Source: an uncultured Saprospiraceae bacterium (lineage in GTDB: Bacteria > Bacteroidota > Bacteroidia > Chitinophagales > Saprospiraceae). From it: a stretch of DNA of 64,000 nucleotides. Of this stretch, positions 44,403-52,366 are shown piece after piece. Location of the stretch: contig CALFDU010000001.1 of assembly GCA_937950315.1 (NCBI GenBank), forward strand, positions 1 to 64,000. Direction: 5' to 3'. Below the pieces are notes generated by a model that saw nothing but the letters and a program-made list of their open reading frames with translations, made no database searches and was not told the origin of the DNA. The first letter of the stretch is position 1, and each line of letters starts with the position of its first letter. Made by a program: the position numbers and the translations under genes.

Positions 44403-44410
44403 TATGTTTG
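44403..44410 (+). promoter_or_regulatory. Candidate -7 box for the ABC exporter (TATGTTTG)
   Basis: TATGTTTG matches the consensus and lies 25 bases before the TTG start at 44436. A perfect -33 TTG is missing at 19-20 bases. Confidence 0.4.
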
Positions 44411-44435
44411 TTGACTAATTAAAGAGTCATATATA

Positions 44436-46244
44436 TTGAGAAATAATAATAGAAGAGGTTCTAGTACCGATGAGCCCAAAAAGAAGATCACCAAAGATGG
44501 TCTTAAAAGGGCCAAGCAAATTTTAAAATACATATTACCCTACAAGTGGTATTTCATACTTGGTCTCATTCTTATTGTAGTGGGAAGTTCTTTCTTTATG
44601 CTCATTCCCGGTATTTGCGGAGAGATGGTTAACGTGGCTACTGATAAAGCAGAGTATCCATTTTCATTAAATCAACTTGGTTTTTTTGTAATGATTTTGG
44701 TACTTGCCCAAGCCTTCACCTCATTTATAAGAACCATAGCATTGGCTATCGTTAGTGAAAAAGGAATGGCGGATATGCGGAAAGATTTGTATGGCAAATT
44801 GATGACTCAGCCAATGTATTACTACGAAAGCAATAGAGTAGGTGAGATCAGTTCTAGAATAACGGCGGATGTAGAAAAGTTACAATCTACTTTCGCGATT
44901 ACCTTACCACAATTTCTTCGTCAGCTAGTCACCTTAATCGTAGGAGTTGCCATCTTAGCCTATTTGACTCCACAGTTATCATTAATAATGCTGATGACCT
45001 TTCCAATTGTCGTCGTAGCAGCGATGTTGTTTGGGAGATATATCCGGAAATTATCACGAAAGAGACAAGAAGCATTGGCTGAAACCAATACCGTTGTCGA
45101 GGAGACACTACATAATTTTACAATCGTAAAATCATTCACCAATGAATGGCTAGAATCTAAACGTTATGCCAATAATGTAAAAGATATTGTAAGTATTTCT
45201 TTAAATTTTGCAAAGGTACGGGGCTTGTTTTTTGCCTTTATAATCAGTTTGCTTTTCGGTACCATCCTATTTATTTTATGGAAAGGATCATTGATGGTCC
45301 AAGCTGGAACAATGGAAGCAGGTTACCTTTTATCCTTTGTGATTTATACGGCTGTGATAGGAGGAGCGATTGCAGGATTGGGTAATCAATATACCCAAAT
45401 AGCAAGTGCACTAGGAGCAACAGATCGGGTTCTAGATATTATGGAAAAGGAAGGAGAAATAGTGATTAGAGATATACACAATGAATCATTTCATCGGATT
45501 GAAGGAAAGATAGAAATGAAGAATCTTCATTTTAATTATCCATCAAGAAAAGATGTTGATGTTCTCAATGGAATAAATATTACAGTCCCAGTAGGAGGTA
45601 AGGTTGCATTGGTAGGACAGAGCGGCAGTGGGAAATCAACCATTGCCCAATTGTTGATGAATTTTTATAATATCGACAAAGGGCAGATTCTAATAGACGA
45701 TAAACCAATGGCCGATTATAATCTTACTGAGCTTAGAAGACAGATAGGGATTGTTCCTCAAGAAGTGCTTCTATTTGGGGGAACCATCAAAGAAAATATT
45801 TCTTACGGAGATCCCAATGCTTCGGAAGAAGAGATCATAGAAGCTGCCAAAAAATCGAATAGTTGGGAATTCATTGATTCCTTCCCCGATGGTTTGGAGA
45901 CTATAATAGGAGAGAGAGGGATCAAATTGTCTGGAGGACAGAGACAAAGAATTGCCATAGCAAGAGCTATATTGAAAGATCCTAAAGTTTTAATTCTTGA
46001 TGAAGCAACTTCATCCTTGGACGCGGAGTCAGAAAAGATAGTGCAAGATGCATTGGATATATTAATGGAAGGAAGAACCTCAATTATCATCGCCCACAGA
46101 TTGGCCACCATAAAAGCTGTGGATTGCATCTATGTTTTAGATGATGGAGGAGTCATTGAATCGGGAACCCACAATGAGTTGATTGAAAACAATGATGGTA
46201 TTTATCAAAACCTCGCCAAATTACAGTTTGCATTTCCTAATTAA
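44436..46244 (+). CDS. ABC transporter, fused permease and ATPase (MsbA/ABCB type)
   Basis: The 602-residue half-exporter has six membrane helices in residues about 35-305 and a nucleotide-binding domain from about 350. Walker A is 'GQSGSGKST', the Q-loop is in 'IGIVPQEVLLFGG', the signature is 'LSGGQRQR' and Walker B is 'VLILDEATSSLD'. The switch His is in 'IIAHRLATI'. It works as a homodimer or with a partner, exporting lipid or drug-like substrates; substrate cannot be told. The first in-frame start is TTG at 44436, followed by a basic N-terminal tail. Confidence 0.9.
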   Translation: MRNNNRRGSSTDEPKKKITKDGLKRAKQILKYILPYKWYFILGLILIVVGSSFFMLIPGICGEMVNVATDKAEYPFSLNQLGFFVMILVLAQAFTSFIRTIALAIVSEKGMADMRKDLYGKLMTQPMYYYESNRVGEISSRITADVEKLQSTFAITLPQFLRQLVTLIVGVAILAYLTPQLSLIMLMTFPIVVVAAMLFGRYIRKLSRKRQEALAETNTVVEETLHNFTIVKSFTNEWLESKRYANNVKDIVSISLNFAKVRGLFFAFIISLLFGTILFILWKGSLMVQAGTMEAGYLLSFVIYTAVIGGAIAGLGNQYTQIASALGATDRVLDIMEKEGEIVIRDIHNESFHRIEGKIEMKNLHFNYPSRKDVDVLNGINITVPVGGKVALVGQSGSGKSTIAQLLMNFYNIDKGQILIDDKPMADYNLTELRRQIGIVPQEVLLFGGTIKENISYGDPNASEEEIIEAAKKSNSWEFIDSFPDGLETIIGERGIKLSGGQRQRIAIARAILKDPKVLILDEATSSLDAESEKIVQDALDILMEGRTSIIIAHRLATIKAVDCIYVLDDGGVIESGTHNELIENNDGIYQNLAKLQFAFPN

Positions 46245-46297
46245 CCCTTCATATTAAGCATTTTCTTAATAAGTTATTACCTTCGTACAAACAAGCT

Positions 46298-46921
46298 ATG
46301 GTTATGAAGCAATTTTTTATACTACTGATTTGTATTTTGGCTCTTACAAGCACACAAGCTCAAGTAGGAATTGGTTGGGTTCTTTCTAATGATCTATATA
46401 ATCATTATACAAATCCTAACGATGGAATTTCAGATCCGACGCATGGCAATGTATTATTAAATATTGGAGCGGGTCCCAAGATATGGCTAGGGGGTAAAAA
46501 AGTCTCTGTTTCCATAGAAGGGCAAGCAAATATTGGCTTAACTGGATTTTCTTTAGGAGAAAATAAAGGCTTAGGTTCGTTGGCTATTCCAATTTTGGTC
46601 AATCTTAATTTTTTGGGTACATCAACATTGGACAGAGAAGGAAAGACTGGGTTTTCAATTGGAGCAGGAAATCAATTTGTGAAGACTGAATTATATGGAT
46701 TGCGAGATGAATTTGTAACTCAAGGAGTTACGAGGGATTATTTTCAATTGTTTGTTGTTCAGGCTGGTTATGGTTTTGGGGTTTCAGGGGTGATCTTTCA
46801 AGGTTTCGTCCGTTACGGTTGGGACCCAAATTCTGAAGCGCAATCTTGGAATATTGGTTTACAATATGATTTTAATTATTTGATGATGCGTAAGATAGAT
46901 GATCCTAATTCTGCACTCTAA
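46298..46921 (+). CDS. Small outer-membrane beta-barrel-like protein, unknown function
   Basis: The 207-residue protein has a signal peptide ('FFILLICILALTSTQAQ') followed by alternating amphipathic strands, with many Gly and aromatic residues ('VLLNIGAGPKIWLGGKKVSVSIEGQANIG', about 50-78). This fits an eight-stranded barrel or a related envelope protein. Function is not recognised. It sits between the ABC exporter and murB on the same strand, with gaps of 53 and 11 bases, so it may share their transcript. ATG at 46298 and 46304 (MKQFF) are both usable. Confidence 0.7.
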   Translation: MVMKQFFILLICILALTSTQAQVGIGWVLSNDLYNHYTNPNDGISDPTHGNVLLNIGAGPKIWLGGKKVSVSIEGQANIGLTGFSLGENKGLGSLAIPILVNLNFLGTSTLDREGKTGFSIGAGNQFVKTELYGLRDEFVTQGVTRDYFQLFVVQAGYGFGVSGVIFQGFVRYGWDPNSEAQSWNIGLQYDFNYLMMRKIDDPNSAL

Positions 46922-46932
46922 GTTCTATACTA

Positions 46933-47940
46933 TTGACTAACCTTTCTTCATATTTAAGCTTTGGCAATCGTGTAGATTGTCAAAAAGTAATTCACATCAC
47001 GGAAGTAGAAAATCTTAAGTCGTATTTTGATTCCTGGAATGGGAAGCCTTATTTAGTTTTGGGTGGAGGAAGCAATGTGCTATTTATTCATGATACAACT
47101 GAGCTTGAAATATTGCTTCTAGAAACGAAAGGAATTGAAGTTTTGGTAGAGGGAGAGCAGACAGATTTGATTGAAGTAGCAGCTGGTGAGAATTGGCACA
47201 ATTTTGTTCTTTGGTCCATTGAGAATGGCTATGGAGGGATAGAAAATCTATCCTTAATACCAGGTACTGTAGGAGCAGCTCCAATACAAAACATTGGTGC
47301 TTATGGCGTTGAGCTCAAGGATGTTTTACATTCAGTAAACGTCTTTGATGTCGAGAAGAAACATAGCTTTACTTTGCACAATTCGGAATGCGGATTTGGG
47401 TACCGTGATAGCATATTCAAAAGGTCACATAAGGGGAAATTTATTATCACGGGTATTTGCCTTGAGCTAACAAAACAGAACCACAGGACCAAAACACATT
47501 ATGGAGCAATTGCGCAAGAATTAGAATCCCTTGACATTGTACAACCTTCTCCGAAAAATATATCAGACGTTGTTATAAAAATCAGAAGTAGTAAACTGCC
47601 AGATCCTAAAGTTTTGGGTAATGGGGGAAGCTTTTTTAAAAACCCCGTAGTTCCTAAAACCACACTCGAAGAACTCCAACAAGAATTTGAAACGGTCCCA
47701 AATTATCCAGCAGAAGATGGCAAAGTCAAGCTACCTGCAGGTTGGTTGATAGAGAAGGCAGGCTGGAAAGGAAAGCGTGTAGGTAATGTGGGATGTCATA
47801 AAGACCAAGCATTGGTGATTGTGAATTATGGAGGAGCAACAGGCGCTGAGATTTGGGATCACGCCATGAATGTGCAAAAATCAGTATTAGATAAATACGG
47901 TATTAATTTGACACCGGAAGTCAATTTAATCAACCAATAA
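46933..47940 (+). CDS. murB: UDP-N-acetylenolpyruvoylglucosamine reductase
   Basis: The 335-residue FAD enzyme reduces UDP-GlcNAc-enolpyruvate to UDP-MurNAc, an early step in peptidoglycan synthesis. FAD-binding pieces are 'LVLGGGSNVLFI' and 'NLSLIPGTVGAAPIQNIGAYG' (about 97-117). 'CGFGYRDSIFK' holds the catalytic-site Arg/Ser, and 'LGNGGSFFKNPVV' is the substrate loop. This is the longer type I MurB form. TTG at 46933 is the only suitable start. A strong bidirectional terminator follows. Confidence 0.95.
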   Translation: MTNLSSYLSFGNRVDCQKVIHITEVENLKSYFDSWNGKPYLVLGGGSNVLFIHDTTELEILLLETKGIEVLVEGEQTDLIEVAAGENWHNFVLWSIENGYGGIENLSLIPGTVGAAPIQNIGAYGVELKDVLHSVNVFDVEKKHSFTLHNSECGFGYRDSIFKRSHKGKFIITGICLELTKQNHRTKTHYGAIAQELESLDIVQPSPKNISDVVIKIRSSKLPDPKVLGNGGSFFKNPVVPKTTLEELQQEFETVPNYPAEDGKVKLPAGWLIEKAGWKGKRVGNVGCHKDQALVIVNYGGATGAEIWDHAMNVQKSVLDKYGINLTPEVNLINQ

Positions 47941-47946
47941 ATACCT

Positions 47947-48002
47947 TATAAAACAACAAAGAGCCCAACCAATACATTTGGTGGGCTCTTTGTTGTTTTA
48001 TA
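47947..48002. terminator. Strong bidirectional hairpin terminator
   Basis: Perfect 21-bp arms at 47947-47967 and 47982-48002 contain GAGCCCA/TGGGCTC in the core, with a 14-base loop. The A-rich left arm and T-rich right arm supply T-runs for both strands. It separates murB (+) from the OmpA gene (-). Confidence 0.85.
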
Positions 48003-48027
48003 TTCTAGTTGCTAGAAACTACTTTTC

Positions 48028-49689
48028 TTAATTAATAAAAGCTCTTACTTCAACTCTTCTATTTTTCTTCATCTCTGACTCGGTTGCGTTTGAAGAAGCA
48101 GGCTGCGTTTCTCCTTTTGATTCAATGGTCAACTTGGATGGATTAATACCAGCTTTGATCAATGCAACTTGGACTCGCTTTGCTCTCTTTTCAGATAGAT
48201 TCAGGTTGTATTCGTCTGAGTTCCTATTATCCGTGTGTCCTGTGATAACAAAGTTTGCTTCTGGAAATTGCCTAGCAAAAGCAATAATCTCTTCAATTCT
48301 AAATCTAGATTCGTTTTTGATAATTGATTGATTGGTGTCAAAATAAATATCATTTATAACAAAATTATTGATGATGTCAGATCTTGATATACCTCCTCTT
48401 GGACAGCCTTTGTTTGCTACAGGTCCTGCTTCATTTGGACAAGCATCCAAGTTGTCGGCCAATCCATCTCCATCACTATCGGGGCACCCATTGACTTCCC
48501 CTGGAGTGTTGGGGCATGCATCATTCACATCTATAAAACCATCCTTATCAGTATCAGGGCAACCAGAAATTTCTCCAAAGGTATCAGGACATTCATCCTC
48601 TGTATCTACAAAGCCATCATTGTCTCTATCTGAAAGAGGACAGCCATTGTTGGCAGGTAGTCCAGGATCAGCTGGACATTCATCTTCGTTGTCTGGTATA
48701 GAATCGCCATCTGTATCAGGACATCCTTTGTACTGAATTGACCCGGCCACATTTGGGCAAAGATCTTCTTTGTCCATGATACCATCTTCATCGGTGTCAG
48801 GACAACCACCAAATGCAGTAAGCCCTGCTACATTGGGACAGTCATCTGCTTTGTCTTGTATTCCATCTGAATCACTATCAGGACATCCTACAAAAAGTTC
48901 AATGCCTGGTACATCTGGACAGCCATCCTCCGAATCTATGATTCCATCGCCATCTCTATCGTCTCTTGCTCCGATTCTAAACCCAATGTTCATGCCTATA
49001 AATTGATAGCTATCATTTTTATCTGGATTGGCCGAATCAGAAATGCCTTCTAAGTAGTCGGTAAGTGGAATTCGTGAGCTCATCTCAGCGCTTACATATA
49101 CCGTAGGAGATAAGTCAAATCTAAGACCCCCTCCAATGGGTATTTGGAAATTGGTGGTTGTTGTATTTTCAATATCTGCAGTGATATCCTGCGAAGTCAT
49201 TCCTCCGAAATTCACTTCAGGATCAGTAAATGACATTCCTACTCCTCCAAAAATATAAGGAGAAATAAGTCTTTTAAATGTTGTGGATGAAGGGCCAGAA
49301 AGATTATTTTCTGCCATTCCTTGCCATCTTCTTTTCCCCAATAAATCATATTCCAAAACCAAGGATAGTTCTTGGATCGGAGAAGTAAATGAAAAGTCTC
49401 TGAGGTCGTGACCTGGAAGCTCGGTGAGATTGCTGTCTTCACCACTTATCTCAGATCCCCAAAAGTTCAACCTTGCTCCGAGATTGTCTTTGAAGTTTAA
49501 CTTCATATTGAGGCCATAGGCGAATGCTGAGTTTTCTGTAATCATTGCACCGTGTCTTCCCCAACTATGGACATCACTACCATGTTCTCCATAACCAAGA
49601 AATAGTCCTAAGTCTACTTTGTTTTGAGCGCTCATAATCAACGGTAAGCACATCAGGATGGAGAAACAAATTATTATCCTTTTGTTCAT
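48028..49689 (-). CDS. OmpA-family protein with thrombospondin type 3 repeats
   Basis: The 553-residue protein has a signal peptide ('IIICFSILMCLPLIMSAQ'). An N-terminal outer-membrane barrel-like region (about 22-240) leads to a calcium-binding linker of acidic TSP3 repeats (about 244-430) and a C-terminal OmpA domain (about 440-553). The OmpA core is 'NFVITGHTDNRNSDEYNLNLSEKRAKRV', with the peptidoglycan-binding Asp/Arg positions in 'GHTDN' and 'LSEKRA'. It anchors the outer membrane to peptidoglycan, and the TSP3 spacer probably sets the distance. Such proteins are common in Bacteroidota. Confidence 0.92.
   Translation of the reverse strand: MNKRIIICFSILMCLPLIMSAQNKVDLGLFLGYGEHGSDVHSWGRHGAMITENSAFAYGLNMKLNFKDNLGARLNFWGSEISGEDSNLTELPGHDLRDFSFTSPIQELSLVLEYDLLGKRRWQGMAENNLSGPSSTTFKRLISPYIFGGVGMSFTDPEVNFGGMTSQDITADIENTTTTNFQIPIGGGLRFDLSPTVYVSAEMSSRIPLTDYLEGISDSANPDKNDSYQFIGMNIGFRIGARDDRDGDGIIDSEDGCPDVPGIELFVGCPDSDSDGIQDKADDCPNVAGLTAFGGCPDTDEDGIMDKEDLCPNVAGSIQYKGCPDTDGDSIPDNEDECPADPGLPANNGCPLSDRDNDGFVDTEDECPDTFGEISGCPDTDKDGFIDVNDACPNTPGEVNGCPDSDGDGLADNLDACPNEAGPVANKGCPRGGISRSDIINNFVINDIYFDTNQSIIKNESRFRIEEIIAFARQFPEANFVITGHTDNRNSDEYNLNLSEKRAKRVQVALIKAGINPSKLTIESKGETQPASSNATESEMKKNRRVEVRAFIN
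48400..48960 (-). repeat. Tandem thrombospondin type 3 (DxDxDG) repeats
   Basis: On the minus strand this stretch codes for about seven degenerate repeats with the pattern DxDxDGxxDxxDxCPxxxG, each roughly 25-30 residues. The cysteines and aspartates are the conserved positions. These repeats bind calcium in known TSP3 domains. The DNA repeats also create long spurious frames on the other strand. Confidence 0.85.
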
Positions 49690-49706
49690 AATATGTATTT
49701 GTTCTA

Positions 49707-50477
49707 TTATTTTTTTCGACCACTACGATCGATGAAATTACTGCTAGCTTGTTGCGTTCCCATCATCAATACATCTTGGATGTTTACATGAGAGGGTTGC
49801 GAAGAAATAAAGTAAACTGTTTTAGCAACATCCTTACTTGTCAATGGATTGAAGTCATCATAAATGGAAGCCTTTTTTTTATCACCATCAAATCTCACTA
49901 AAGCAAACTCTGTTTCTTCAACGTGGCCTGGCGATACTTGACTTACTCTTAATCCGTGTTTGTAAAAATCCAATCTCATGGATTTTGTTATAGCATCAAC
50001 AGCATGTTTGCTTGCACAATAAACATTGCCATTTGGATAAACTTCATGACCAGCTGTAGAGCAAATATTAATGATATGACCGGCGTTATTTTTGATCATC
50101 ATTTTACTCACTACTTTGGTAACGTACAAAAGACCCAAAACATTTGTGTTGATCATGGTTTCCCAATCGTCTATATTTCCTTTGTCAATGCTGGCATATC
50201 CTTTTGCTAAACCAGCGTTATTGAGCAGTATGCTGATGTTTTTCCATTTTTCAGGAAGTCCTTCAATTTTCTTCTTGACGTCTTTTCTATTTCTTACATC
50301 AAAACAAAGTACCAATACCTTTATTCCATACTTGTTTTCAAGCTTCTTTTTTAGGTCATCAAGTCGCTCTTTCCTTCTTGCAGTAATGATCAACTGATAT
50401 CCGTTCTTGGCATACAGTTTTGCACTGGCCTTTCCAATACCAGATGTTGCTCCTGTGATTAAAACGATCTTTTTCAT
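49707..50477 (-). CDS. Short-chain dehydrogenase/reductase
   Basis: The 256-residue classical SDR has the NAD(P) loop 'ITGATSGIGKA' near residues 7-17, 'NNAGLA' at 86-91, and catalytic S140, Y153 and K157 ('YCASK'). 'ARRKERL' (about 33-39) suggests NADP preference. It most resembles the YdfG/3-hydroxy-acid dehydrogenase-like group; the substrate is unknown. ATG at 50477 is preferred (MKKIVLITG). An ATG at 50492 would add five residues. The TlpA-like gene ends about 18 bases upstream. Confidence 0.9.
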   Translation of the reverse strand: MKKIVLITGATSGIGKASAKLYAKNGYQLIITARRKERLDDLKKKLENKYGIKVLVLCFDVRNRKDVKKKIEGLPEKWKNISILLNNAGLAKGYASIDKGNIDDWETMINTNVLGLLYVTKVVSKMMIKNNAGHIINICSTAGHEVYPNGNVYCASKHAVDAITKSMRLDFYKHGLRVSQVSPGHVEETEFALVRFDGDKKKASIYDDFNPLTSKDVAKTVYFISSQPSHVNIQDVLMMGTQQASSNFIDRSGRKK

Positions 50478-50495
50478 TATTGGCTTCCCCATGAT

Positions 50496-51821
50496 TTATT
50501 GAATATTGTTAATAATATCAAAAAATTCTTGCTTGAATGTAGCGAACTCTTCTGTCGCAGGTCCGTTGAACCCAGTATGAACTTTTTCCACTTCATTGTT
50601 TTTGTTTAAGAAAAACAAAGTAGGATAGGAGATGACCTTGTCTACGAATGGAAGAATCTCAGTGGCTTCTGATTTATTGAAGTAACCTGCATAAAGCATG
50701 GTCCATGGGATATCCATTGTTTTTTGATACCTCTTTATGGCTTCTCTAGACTTACTTTCATCCCGATACCTTTCAAATCCCAAACTGATGATTTCAAATC
50801 CTGCATCAGTAATGGCTTTGTAATTATCTTTTAGGAAATTAGATTCGTCTCGACAATTTGGACACCAAGTTCCTGTTATCTGAATGAGCTTTGGTTTTCC
50901 TTTGAATTGCTCATCCTCAAGCGATACCATATTACCATCCGCATTTTTAAATTCAAATGATATTGGTTTTTCAGTGGTTGCTTTTGATAATTCGTATGGA
51001 CTGGCTAGGTTGGATTTAGTAGTTGATCTGGTTGCAACCCAATTACTGAGGTAATGTTTTCCACTTAAGAATTGTCCTGTCAATTCATCTGTCCCAGTTT
51101 CTTTGCCCTCAAATAAAAATGCATGCGATCCATCAAATACGCTCAAGTAGAATTTTTTATCAGCAACTGTTCCCTCCAAAAATCGATAATCACCAGTTTC
51201 AGTTTGGAAAGTACCAACAAGATGAGCTCCTTCTTGTTTGAAAATACCGCGAGCAGGGTATGCACCATCACCTTTATCATGATCAAATGTTACATCCCAT
51301 TCTCCAGTTAGATCAACAGCCGGTTCTTTGGGTGAGACTTTAAATCTTTGATTTTGGCCTTGATAAGCAATAAAAGGTATGCTGTAATTTTCTTTATAAT
51401 TCACGTTCCAGGCACCTTCGATGAATGTTTCTTCGTAAATGGCCTTGATATATGTATCGTATGCTGGGAAATTAAACACCAAGGTATCTTTGGCAGTTGA
51501 TCGATCTAGCGCATAGGTGATATCACTAACCATAATCTTCTCCTCACCGTTAATGATTTCAACAACAAAACTATCTTGAGTAATATAATTCACATTAAAG
51601 ATAAAAGGCAATTCTCTGTATCGTTTCTCAACACTATATTCCTTCACTTCTTCTTCTGCAGCATTTGCAACGAGTGCATTCGGTCCTTGTTCCAGAGGAA
51701 GCTTTAATACGCCTCTCCACGATCCAGGAGGAAGTGCTTTGAATTTTTCATCAATTTGTATACACGAAAATATTCCTAATGTTAAGGACATTAGGAGAAA
51801 GAGATTGATTGATTTTTTCAT
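50496..51821 (-). CDS. TlpA-like thioredoxin-domain lipoprotein
   Basis: The 441-residue lipoprotein has a lipobox 'GIFSC' (C20) and a beta-rich N-terminal half (about 30-270). A thioredoxin domain follows with CxxC C320/C323 in 'ITGTWCPNCRDES', 'ISLGFERYRDESKSREAIKRY' and cis-Pro in 'VISYPTLFFLN'. It is an envelope disulfide oxidoreductase, probably reducing client thiols. It follows the unknown protein gene at 51827 by 5 bases on the same strand, so the two share a transcript. The large extra N-domain is seen in several Bacteroidota TlpA proteins. Confidence 0.88.
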   Translation of the reverse strand: MKKSINLFLLMSLTLGIFSCIQIDEKFKALPPGSWRGVLKLPLEQGPNALVANAAEEEVKEYSVEKRYRELPFIFNVNYITQDSFVVEIINGEEKIMVSDITYALDRSTAKDTLVFNFPAYDTYIKAIYEETFIEGAWNVNYKENYSIPFIAYQGQNQRFKVSPKEPAVDLTGEWDVTFDHDKGDGAYPARGIFKQEGAHLVGTFQTETGDYRFLEGTVADKKFYLSVFDGSHAFLFEGKETGTDELTGQFLSGKHYLSNWVATRSTTKSNLASPYELSKATTEKPISFEFKNADGNMVSLEDEQFKGKPKLIQITGTWCPNCRDESNFLKDNYKAITDAGFEIISLGFERYRDESKSREAIKRYQKTMDIPWTMLYAGYFNKSEATEILPFVDKVISYPTLFFLNKNNEVEKVHTGFNGPATEEFATFKQEFFDIINNIQ

Positions 51822-51826
51822 GGGCT

Positions 51827-52366
51827 TTAGCTTGATTTTTCACCTTTAAAATGATCTTCTTTATATTTAAAGAGAACATTAAAGGTGGTGAGACTTCCGT
51901 AAATTCTAGTGATATATTGTTGAAGGTTGACCTTGTCTTCGTCACTTAGTTTTTTGCTAGCATTGATTCTTTGTTCCATAACCCTTATCCTATCTCGAAC
52001 CATTACAATTTTGTGGAAGAAGGTTTCAATTGGAATTTCCTTCGACTTCATGGATGAATCTTCTGGTTGCAGAATCATCATACCATTAATCCATTTGTCA
52101 CCCATCTCAATTACTTGAGATACATCTGACCAGTTTTCAAGTATTTTGATCAAGGATTCTTCAGCAGCTGTAAATGTGATGTTGTCACTGTATTCTACAG
52201 CGTCTACAATTTCCCAACTTGAATATTCTTTTCCTACAGGTTTAATACCGTATTGAATGAAACAAACGGAGTAAGCAGCAACATCAATTTCGATAACGAC
52301 TCCATCGCCGTAGGCTGGGTGCTTAACACGTGAACCAATTCCTAAAATGGTCTTTTCTGAATTCAT
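51827..52366 (-). CDS. Unknown protein with an N-terminal CarD/Tudor-like motif
   Basis: The 179-residue cytoplasmic protein opens 'GIGSRVKHPAYGDGVVIEID', about residues 10-29. That resembles the 'G..V.H..FG.G.V' beta-start of CarD/UvrD-tail Tudor-like domains. A helical half follows (about 60-175, 'EESLIKILENWSDVS' then 'VMVRDRIRVMEQRINASKKLS'), probably coiled coil. No catalytic motif or signal is visible and the function is not recognised. Its ATG overlaps the stop of the propeller lipoprotein by 4 bases. The TlpA-like gene starts 5 bases after its own stop, so all three are co-transcribed. An RNA- or RNA-polymerase-binding role is only a guess from the N-motif. Confidence 0.7.
   Translation of the reverse strand: MNSEKTILGIGSRVKHPAYGDGVVIEIDVAAYSVCFIQYGIKPVGKEYSSWEIVDAVEYSDNITFTAAEESLIKILENWSDVSQVIEMGDKWINGMMILQPEDSSMKSKEIPIETFFHKIVMVRDRIRVMEQRINASKKLSDEDKVNLQQYITRIYGSLTTFNVLFKYKEDHFKGEKSS

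Noticed and set aside
48368-48736. Plus-strand frame rich in Ser/Gly/Pro within the OmpA gene
   Set aside because: It is the antisense reading of the TSP3 repeats, whose periodicity keeps the frame open.
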